From: a candidate division Zixibacteria bacterium 4484_93
GTDB taxonomy: Bacteria > UBP14 > UBA6098 > 4484-93
Assembly: GCA_002085385.1 (NCBI GenBank)
Contig: NATO01000110.1
Span: forward strand, 1-5,095
Reading direction: 5' to 3'
DNA: 5,095 nucleotides
Positions 1 to 5,095 of the stretch are shown here, in pieces. The notes below the pieces were generated by a model. It ran no database searches, was not told the DNA's origin, and saw only the letters and a program-made list of their open reading frames with translations. A program made the translations under genes and the position numbers. Numbering within the stretch: the first letter of the stretch is position 1; every line of letters starts with the position of its first letter.

Positions 1-98
1 TTGTCTATATTTATTCTCCGGAGCAGGTTGATAAGACTTTGCCAGCCCTGAGATTGGCTTATGAACGGCTGGTATCGAGGCATGGTGTGAGAGAATAA
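1..98 (+). CDS. 3' end of an unidentified protein gene (partial)
   Basis: The frame with codons beginning at position 3 is open from the window edge to a TAA stop at 96-98 and encodes 31 residues, starting VYIYSPEQVDKTLPALRLAY and ending in RHGVRE. The other two + frames hit stops early (29-31 and 49-51), so this frame is the likely tail of an upstream gene. The residues look like a charged, helical, soluble C-terminus with no membrane segment. I do not recognise the family, and 31 residues are too few to assign one. The gene lies in the same orientation as uppP with a 101-bp gap, so it could belong to the same transcript or to a separate one ahead of the promoter proposed at 149-176. It might also be a chance open frame, though the stop just before an AT-rich gap fits a real gene end. 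Confidence 0.55.
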   Translation, partial: VYIYSPEQVDKTLPALRLAYERLVSRHGVRE

Positions 99-148
99 GA
101 TAATTCGCTACTTTTTGATTATACTTAATCCTTGCTCGTTTTCCCTCC

Positions 149-176
149 TTGATTTCTCGTGTAAAAAACTTATATT
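149..176 (+). promoter_or_regulatory. candidate sigma70-type promoter for uppP-dnaE
   Basis: TTGATT at 149-154 matches 4 of 6 bases of the TTGACA -35 consensus. TATATT at 171-176 matches 5 of 6 bases of the TATAAT -10 consensus. The spacer is 16 bp. Transcription would begin near 183, leaving a leader of about 17 nt that still contains the uppP Shine-Dalgarno sequence at 190-195. This is the best pair I could find in the 101-bp gap. It is a pattern match only, and the host's sigma-factor preferences are unknown. Confidence 0.45.
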
Positions 177-189
177 GAAAAATTCAAGC

Positions 190-195
190 AGGGAG
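190..195 (+). promoter_or_regulatory. ribosome binding site that fixes the GTG start of uppP
   Basis: AGGGAG lies 4 nt before the GTG at 200-202. In the uppP frame there is a stop (TGA, 176-178) just upstream and no ATG, GTG or TTG between that stop and position 200. The GTG is therefore the first usable start, and it puts the conserved N-terminal UppP motif at the expected distance from the start. Confidence 0.7.
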
Positions 196-199
196 AATA

Positions 200-952
200 G
201 TGGATACAGTAAAACTTTTGCTTCTTGCCGTTTTGCAGGGGATAACGGAGTTTCTGCCTATATCCAGCTCGGGGCATCTGGTGATATTCAAGCATCTTTT
301 GGGGATTGCCTCCCCCGGTGCATCGCTCGAGGTGGCACTGCATATCGGAACGCTGTTGAGCGTTCTCGTATTCTTCCGCAGAAGGCTTCTGCGCCTTTTT
401 ACTGTTGAGAGAAGGTTTATTTTGTATCTTATCGTTGGCAGCATACCGGCGGCGATTGTTGGGTTTCTCCTCAAGGGCAGGATAGAGGCTCTTTTTTCCT
501 CACCGTTTTCTGCATCGCTTCTGCTTATATTCACAGGGATTGTTCTCCTTCTTACCCGGCTTGTGAAGGAAGGCTCAAGGAGTGTCGGGTCGATTTCTGC
601 GCTTCTCGTTGGAATTGGACAGGCGGTTGCAATTTTGCCAGGTGTCTCACGCTCTGGAATGACAATCTCCACCGCCGGTTTCCTCGGCGTGAAGAGGGAC
701 GATGCACTCTATTTCGCGTTTTTGCTCTTTATACCTGCCTGCCTCGGTGCGGCGGTTCTCGAGCTTCCTGGTATGGGAGCTGATTTCTTCTCGGTCGGTG
801 TCCTCTCTTCTATTCTTGTTTCCTTTATTGTGGGTTATATTGCACTGAGGATTCTTAAAGCTGTTCTCTTGTCCGGGAAATTCTATCTCTTTGGTATATA
901 CTGCGTTCTTGCAGGATTGGCATCTAGCTTATATTTTGGAGGGATTAAATGA
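200..952 (+). CDS. uppP: undecaprenyl-diphosphate phosphatase (UppP/BacA family)
   Basis: This integral membrane enzyme removes one phosphate from undecaprenyl pyrophosphate, regenerating the undecaprenyl phosphate carrier for peptidoglycan and other surface polymers. Family members also give bacitracin resistance. The 250-residue product starts at GTG and shows both family signatures. The first is QGITEFLPISSSGHL, near residues 13-27, containing the (E/Q)xxxE motif (Q13, E17), the serine cluster S22-S24 and H26. The second is PGVSRSGMT at 147-155, with R151 matching the essential arginine (R174 in E. coli). The SIPAAIVGF segment at 81-89 is also typical. The rest is mostly hydrophobic, consistent with a polytopic protein. 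E. coli UppP has 273 residues, so this one is slightly short but lacks nothing obvious. Its TGA overlaps the dnaE ATG in ATGA, implying translational coupling. A PAP2-type phosphatase is excluded by the motifs. Confidence 0.96.
   Translation: MDTVKLLLLAVLQGITEFLPISSSGHLVIFKHLLGIASPGASLEVALHIGTLLSVLVFFRRRLLRLFTVERRFILYLIVGSIPAAIVGFLLKGRIEALFSSPFSASLLLIFTGIVLLLTRLVKEGSRSVGSISALLVGIGQAVAILPGVSRSGMTISTAGFLGVKRDDALYFAFLLFIPACLGAAVLELPGMGADFFSVGVLSSILVSFIVGYIALRILKAVLLSGKFYLFGIYCVLAGLASSLYFGGIK
938..943 (+). promoter_or_regulatory. dnaE ribosome binding site inside the uppP 3' end
   Basis: GGAGGG, 5 nt before the dnaE ATG at 949, is a strong Shine-Dalgarno sequence. It is encoded within the last uppP codons. 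Start and stop overlap as ATGA (949-952), so ribosomes finishing uppP can restart on dnaE. Confidence 0.8.
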
Positions 953-3900
953 AGGAGTTTGTCCATCTTCATCTTCACACAGGTTACAGCCTTCTCGATG
1001 GAGCCTGCCGTATAGATGATGTGGTAAAGCTTGCTGCATCTTACAATATGGGTTCTGTTGCCATCACCGACCATGGCGCTCTGTTCGGTGCAATCGAGTT
1101 CTATATCAAGGCGAAGGCTGCGGGTATTAACCCCGTGATAGGGCAGGAGTTTTACATAGCAAAGGACAGGTTCAAGCGAGAGGGGAAAAACTTCCATCTT
1201 ATTCTTTTAGCGGAAAACAATATCGGCTTGAAGAACCTGTATAAGCTCTCATCCCTTGCATATCTTGAGGGGTTTTACTACAAGCCGAGAATCGATATGG
1301 AGCTTCTGAGGGAATATTCTGATGGGATTATTGCCCTTTCCTCCTGTATCAAGGGGGAGGTGCCTTACTGGATTATTCAAGGCGACTATGAAAAGGCGAA
1401 ATCCGTTGCCAGAGATTATGTGGATATATTCGGGCAGGAGAACTTCTTTCTCGAATTGCAGGACCACGGGCTGGAGGATGAGGAGATTGCGATAGAGGGT
1501 CTTGTTCGCCTCGGGAAGGAATTGGGGTTGGGGCTTGTTGCCACCAATGATGTTCATTATCTCCAGCGTGATGACCATTTTGCCCATGAGGTTTTGCTCT
1601 GTGTCCAGACAGGGAAAACGATAAGCGACGAGAACAGAATGAGCTTCAAGACAGAGCAGTTCTACTTCAAGTCTCCCGAGGAGATGTATGAACTCTTTGC
1701 CGACTATCCGGATGCACTCGAAAATAGCATCAGAATTGCCGAGCGGTGTTCTGTGAACCTCGATTTTTCCAAGAAGTATATGCCGAGGTTTCGGGTCTCC
1801 GATGAGTATTCGGATGTTGAGGATTTCCTGCGCAAACAGGCGAAAGTCGGATTTGTCCGCCGATACGGGGAGAACCCCCCGAAGGAGGCTGTAGAGCGTT
1901 TCAACTATGAGCTTGATGTTATATGTAAGCTCGGTTTTGCTGGCTACTATTCGGTGGTGTATGATTTCGTTGAGGCGGCGAGGAGGCTTGGGGTTCCTGT
2001 TGGTCCCGGGAGAGGCTCAGGAACAGGGAGCATAATTGCATACTCGCTTGGCATAACCAATATCGACCCAATTAGGTATAATCTTCTGTTCGAGCGGTTC
2101 TTGAACCCCGAGCGTGTGACGATGCCGGATTTCGACATCGACTTCGCCGACTGGGGGCGAGAGAAGGTCTTAGAATATGTCAGCAAGAAGTATGGCAGTA
2201 AATCGGTCTGCCAGATAATTACATTCGGGACACTCTCTGCTCGCGCCGTCATAAAGGATGTTGGGAGAGCGCTCGAGTATCCATACGCCAGGATGGATGC
2301 CATAACCAAGGTTATCCCCGAGGTCCCTCATATGACGATTGAGAGAGCTTTACAGGAGTCGGACAAACTCCGTGAGATATACCGCAGGGAGGAATACAGG
2401 CGGCTGTTCGATGTTGCCAGACGGCTCGAGGGATTGCCACGACACGCATCGAAGCACGCAGCCGGTGTTGTCATAGCACCGGGCAAACTTACCGATTATG
2501 CCCCATTGTATCTGACAAAGGATAAGGAGGTAATCACACAGTTTGATATGAATAGTCTGGAGAAAATAGGGCTTTTGAAGATAGATTTCCTGGGGCTTCG
2601 GACATTGGGTATTATCGATGCAACGGTGAAGCGGATAGAGAAGAACCGCGGTGAGACAATCGAGCTCGATAATATCCCGCTCGACGATAAAAAAACATTC
2701 GAGATATTTGCCAGGGGTGAGACAGCGGGGATATTCCAGTTTGAGAGTTCCGGTATGCGGACCTACCTAAAGCAACTCAAACCGGATACAATCTCTGACC
2801 TCATAGCGATGAATGCCCTTTATCGCCCGGGACCAATCGAGTCGATACCGAGATATATAAGACGGAAGCACGGTGAGGAGGGAATAAGCTATCCGCACCC
2901 ATCGCTCGAGCCAATACTGAAGGAGACTTACGGCGTCATAGTTTATCAGGAGCAGGTAATGCAGATAGCCCAGCGTCTCGCAGGTTTTTCCCTCGGTGAG
3001 GCGGACATCCTGAGACGTGCTATGGGAAAGAAGAAGCTCGATATAATGGAGCGTGAGCGTGAACGGTTCTTGGAGGGGAGTAAGAAAAGCCATGTCTCTG
3101 AGAAGGTAGCAAATGAGCTTTTTGAGAGTATGGCGAAGTTTGCCGAATATGCCTTCAACAAGTCGCATGCAGCAGCATACGCTGTGCTTGCCTATCAGAC
3201 TGCATACCTAAAGGCGCATTATCCGGCGGAGTTCATTGCAAGCTCGCTTTCAAATGAGATAGCCTCATCCGGCAACGATGAGACACTTCTGCTTATCAAT
3301 GAGTCGGCAAGGCTCGGTCTGGAGATTCTCCCGCCGAATGTGCAAGAAAGCGATGTCTTTTATAGCTGCGAGGGAGAGAAAGGTATCCGTGTCGGGCTGC
3401 TGAAGATAAAGAATATCGGTGAGGGTTCTGCCAGTGCAATTGTTGAGGCAAGAAAACGCCTCGGTGGCAGCTTCAAGGATATATTTGAGTTCCTCAATGA
3501 GGTGCCAAAATCCGCTCTCAACAAGCGGGTGTTCGAGTCGCTTGCTCTCTCCGGTGCACTCGATTCATTCGGATACACGAGGAAAACAGTTGTGGATGCA
3601 CTGCCAGTGCTCCTCGACTGGGCTGCTATGAAACAGCTTGATAAATCCACCGGGCGGATGTCTCTCTTTGGTGATACAACCGATGCCGAGTTCGACCATC
3701 CGAATATAAATGAGAAGCCTGAGTTCCCTGCCTCGGAAAAGCTCAAATATGAGAAAGAATACATCGGTTTCTATGTTTCCGGTCACCCGCTCCTCAAATA
3801 TGAGGATGACCTGAGAGCTTTCGACACGACGAATATTGCGGGGCTCAAAGCTTACCAGGATGGCACTTCTGTCTCATTTGGTGGACTTATGAGCCAGGTC

Positions 3901-4359
3901 AGGTTCAAGACCGATCGAAATAATAGACCTATGGTTACCTCACGGGTCGAGGATACAACAGGCGGAGTAGAGGTGGTATTCTTCTCCAATATGCTCAAGA
4001 AATACGAAAGCCTCCTGCACGATTCAATGCTCGTCTTCGTCGAGGGCAGGGTATCCTCGAGAGGCGGAGAAAGTATCTCTGTTATAGCGAATGCTGTCTA
4101 CCCGCTTGAGTCCATCAGGGAGCAGAGAATGAAATATCTCCATATAAAGATAGATGCGGACCAGATTCTCACGGAAGATATGGAGAGCATCAGGGAAATT
4201 CTGTCTCAGAACAGGGGGAATATCCCTGTGGTTCTCAATATCCTTTCTGGGGGCAAAACATACAGGTTTATCTCCTATGAGTACACCACTACAGGCAGCA
4301 TCGAACTCATTCGAGCTTTGAGACAGGTGTTGGAGAAGGAAAATGTATGGATAGAATAG
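949..4359 (+). CDS. dnaE: DNA polymerase III alpha subunit, DnaE type
   Basis: This is the catalytic subunit of the replicative DNA polymerase (C-family), with 1136 residues against 1160 in E. coli. Domains in order: PHP (about 1-280, opening FVHLHLHTGYSLLDG); palm, with GPGRGSGTGS at 352-361 and PDFDIDF at 393-399; thumb/fingers, with LPRHASKHAAG at 496-506, KIDFLGL at 544-550, YRPGP at 625-629 and AFNKSHAAAYA at 735-745; tandem helix-hairpin-helix (about 810-875, with KNIGEG at 821-826); an internal clamp-motif region near 902-908; an OB fold (about 970-1050); and a C-terminal domain to 1136. By homology the catalytic aspartates are D396, D398 and D546 (E. coli D401, D403, D555). The PHP metal ligands appear complete: H8, H10, D17, H42, E67, H83, C133, D201, H203. 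PolC is excluded because no DEDD exonuclease is inserted in the PHP domain. The length, clamp region and C-terminal domain fit the replicative DnaE1 type better than the error-prone DnaE2 (ImuC). It is coupled to uppP upstream and overlaps the next gene by 13 bp. Confidence 0.98.
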   Translation: MKEFVHLHLHTGYSLLDGACRIDDVVKLAASYNMGSVAITDHGALFGAIEFYIKAKAAGINPVIGQEFYIAKDRFKREGKNFHLILLAENNIGLKNLYKLSSLAYLEGFYYKPRIDMELLREYSDGIIALSSCIKGEVPYWIIQGDYEKAKSVARDYVDIFGQENFFLELQDHGLEDEEIAIEGLVRLGKELGLGLVATNDVHYLQRDDHFAHEVLLCVQTGKTISDENRMSFKTEQFYFKSPEEMYELFADYPDALENSIRIAERCSVNLDFSKKYMPRFRVSDEYSDVEDFLRKQAKVGFVRRYGENPPKEAVERFNYELDVICKLGFAGYYSVVYDFVEAARRLGVPVGPGRGSGTGSIIAYSLGITNIDPIRYNLLFERFLNPERVTMPDFDIDFADWGREKVLEYVSKKYGSKSVCQIITFGTLSARAVIKDVGRALEYPYARMDAITKVIPEVPHMTIERALQESDKLREIYRREEYRRLFDVARRLEGLPRHASKHAAGVVIAPGKLTDYAPLYLTKDKEVITQFDMNSLEKIGLLKIDFLGLRTLGIIDATVKRIEKNRGETIELDNIPLDDKKTFEIFARGETAGIFQFESSGMRTYLKQLKPDTISDLIAMNALYRPGPIESIPRYIRRKHGEEGISYPHPSLEPILKETYGVIVYQEQVMQIAQRLAGFSLGEADILRRAMGKKKLDIMERERERFLEGSKKSHVSEKVANELFESMAKFAEYAFNKSHAAAYAVLAYQTAYLKAHYPAEFIASSLSNEIASSGNDETLLLINESARLGLEILPPNVQESDVFYSCEGEKGIRVGLLKIKNIGEGSASAIVEARKRLGGSFKDIFEFLNEVPKSALNKRVFESLALSGALDSFGYTRKTVVDALPVLLDWAAMKQLDKSTGRMSLFGDTTDAEFDHPNINEKPEFPASEKLKYEKEYIGFYVSGHPLLKYEDDLRAFDTTNIAGLKAYQDGTSVSFGGLMSQVRFKTDRNNRPMVTSRVEDTTGGVEVVFFSNMLKKYESLLHDSMLVFVEGRVSSRGGESISVIANAVYPLESIREQRMKYLHIKIDADQILTEDMESIREILSQNRGNIPVVLNILSGGKTYRFISYEYTTTGSIELIRALRQVLEKENVWIE
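4332..4340 (+). promoter_or_regulatory. ribosome binding site for the GT-C gene inside dnaE
   Basis: GGAGAAGGA ends 6 nt before the ATG at 4347-4349 and lies within the final dnaE codons. It decides the start. A nearby ATG at 4343 is in another frame and reaches a stop after three codons, whereas the frame from 4347 stays open to the window edge. Confidence 0.7.
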
Positions 4360-5095
4360 ACAGAAGAAACATAATTCTTATATTTCTCCTGACCGTTTTT
4401 GTCTTCTCAATCGGCTTCAGGAATGGCTTTCTAACCTTCGACGACCCAGGCCTTATCCTCAACAATCCGAGGATAAGAAGCCTTTCAGTAGATAATATTC
4501 TCAATATTATGACTCCGCATTCTGGCGCGTCGTATCAACCACTGCGGGATATATCGTATGCCATCGATTATGCAGTTGCAGGGACATCGCATACGGTTAT
4601 ATACCTCCACAATCTTCTGCTGTATCTGGTGAATATCTTTCTGGTGTATCTCATACTGGCAAGGCTTTTCAACCGGAGGGAGCTTGCTTTCTGGGTAACG
4701 GCGATGTTTGCGCTTCACCCTGTCCACATTGAATCCGTCGTCTGGGCATCGGCGAGAAAGGATGTGCTGTCGGGGGCATTCTTTTTTCTTGCTATAGCGC
4801 TTTATATCACAGGTGGAGACAGGCTGAGCAAAAAAGGTTGGTGGAAGTATATCCTTTCTTTCATATTCTTTGTTCTATCTGTTCTTGCCAAGCAGACGAC
4901 CGTTACCCTGCCGTTTGTTCTGCTTTTGCTTGCCTTTTTCCTTGATAGAGCAAAGAGGAAAAAGAGGCTTCTGTTTCTTATTCCGTTTTTTCTCATAACA
5001 GTTTTCCCTGTATTTTTTGTCCTGTTCAAAAGCGGGGTTCTCTCCTCGCATTTTCGGTATGGAAACCCATATATATCGCTTCTTACAGCTGTTCG
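4347..5095 (+). CDS. TMTC/PMT-like GT-C membrane glycosyltransferase (partial, 3' end outside window)
   Basis: An open frame of 249 full codons runs off the right edge without a stop. The sequence matches by recall a bacterial family of large multi-spanning proteins related to protein O-mannosyltransferases and TMTC proteins, often annotated as TPR or DUF1736 proteins. An N-terminal membrane helix (about 9-24) is followed by an outside loop with FDDPGLILNNP at 31-41; D32-D33 are candidates for the acidic catalytic pair of GT-C enzymes. Then come YQPLRD at 63-68, ALHPVHIESVVWASARKDVL at 122-141 and LAKQTTVTLPF at 180-190, the last two being the most recognisable family blocks. Further hydrophobic stretches lie near 86-107, 139-154, 167-181, 187-199 and 207-227. 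The expected role is sugar transfer from a polyprenyl-phosphate donor to a protein or glycan at the membrane, but acceptor and sugar are unknown. C-terminal TPR repeats, common in this family, would lie outside the window. It overlaps dnaE by 13 bp, so it is probably co-translated. Confidence 0.85.
   Translation, partial: MDRIDRRNIILIFLLTVFVFSIGFRNGFLTFDDPGLILNNPRIRSLSVDNILNIMTPHSGASYQPLRDISYAIDYAVAGTSHTVIYLHNLLLYLVNIFLVYLILARLFNRRELAFWVTAMFALHPVHIESVVWASARKDVLSGAFFFLAIALYITGGDRLSKKGWWKYILSFIFFVLSVLAKQTTVTLPFVLLLLAFFLDRAKRKKRLLFLIPFFLITVFPVFFVLFKSGVLSSHFRYGNPYISLLTAV

Noticed and set aside
99..148. Possible terminator for the upstream gene
   Set aside because: I found no GC-rich hairpin followed by a T run here. 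The T-rich stretch at 112-116 lacks a preceding stem.
115..408. 97-codon open frame on the + strand overlapping the start of uppP
   Set aside because: It lies in another frame over the strongly conserved UppP N-terminus, has no convincing ribosome binding site, and its product is low-complexity with no recognisable family.
352..420. Arginine-rich segment of UppP (FFRRRLLRLF) considered as a frameshift or insertion
   Set aside because: A basic cytoplasmic loop at this point is normal in UppP homologues (E. coli has FWRRLFGLI), and the frame continues cleanly.
184..672. 162-codon open frame on the - strand opposite uppP
   Set aside because: It is antisense to a clear conserved gene. The product is rich in Arg, Ser and Pro, as expected from reading the complement of a hydrophobic coding frame, and has no known motif.
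883..1197. 104-codon - strand frame across the uppP-dnaE junction
   Set aside because: It is a shadow of two overlapping real genes, with no conserved motif.
2767..3168. Two overlapping - strand frames (2767-3168 and 2946-3161) inside dnaE
   Set aside because: Both are antisense to highly conserved DnaE sequence, and neither product resembles a known protein.
3360..3764. 134-codon - strand frame opposite the dnaE helix-hairpin-helix region
   Set aside because: It is a Ser- and Phe-rich mirror of the sense frame, with no family resemblance; the sense strand is plainly dnaE.
4343..4354. ATG at 4343 as an alternative start for the third gene
   Set aside because: It is in a different frame and stops at TAG after three codons. 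The ATG at 4347 has good ribosome-binding-site spacing and opens the long frame.
4802..5029. Short - strand frames opposite the GT-C gene (4485-4727 and 4802-5029)
   Set aside because: The + strand frame across this region is continuous to the window edge and shows family motifs, so these are shadows.

Overview
The window is a compact bacterial chromosomal segment with every gene on the + strand. It shows uppP (undecaprenyl-pyrophosphate phosphatase), dnaE (replicative DNA polymerase III alpha subunit) and the 5' part of a large membrane glycosyltransferase-like gene of the TMTC/PMT-like (GT-C) type. The last 32 codons of an unidentified upstream gene, counting the stop, lie at the left edge. 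Base composition looks moderate (roughly mid-40s % GC by eye). AGG/AGA arginine and ATA isoleucine codons are used freely even in dnaE, which argues against an enterobacterial or high-GC actinobacterial host. UppP and a DnaE-type polymerase place it in Bacteria. I cannot name the phylum. An environmental or candidate-phylum lineage is possible, but that is inference.

Layout: 1-98, 3' end of an unknown CDS. 99-199, the only intergenic gap (101 bp), with a plausible sigma70-like promoter (TTGATT, 16-bp spacer, TATATT) and a Shine-Dalgarno sequence just before a GTG start. 200-952, uppP. 949-4359, dnaE, overlapping uppP by 4 bp (ATGA). 4347-5095, the GT-C membrane protein, overlapping the dnaE 3' end by 13 bp and running off the right edge. 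No tRNA, rRNA, CRISPR array, insertion sequence, phage gene or convincing terminator was seen.

The two overlaps, each with a ribosome binding site inside the preceding gene, indicate one co-transcribed and probably translationally coupled unit, uppP-dnaE-GT-C. UppP recycles the polyprenyl lipid carrier used for peptidoglycan and other surface glycans. GT-C enzymes commonly use polyprenyl-phosphate sugars as donors. So the genes either side of dnaE may share lipid-carrier chemistry, while dnaE serves chromosome replication. This functional link is speculative; the operon may simply be a housekeeping cluster.

The window is largely ordinary. I found no convincing undescribed system. The points most worth checking are a DnaE with a complete set of PHP metal ligands (predicted intrinsic proofreading), a Gln-to-Arg change at the expected internal beta-clamp-binding motif, and the unusual uppP-dnaE-GT-C gene order.
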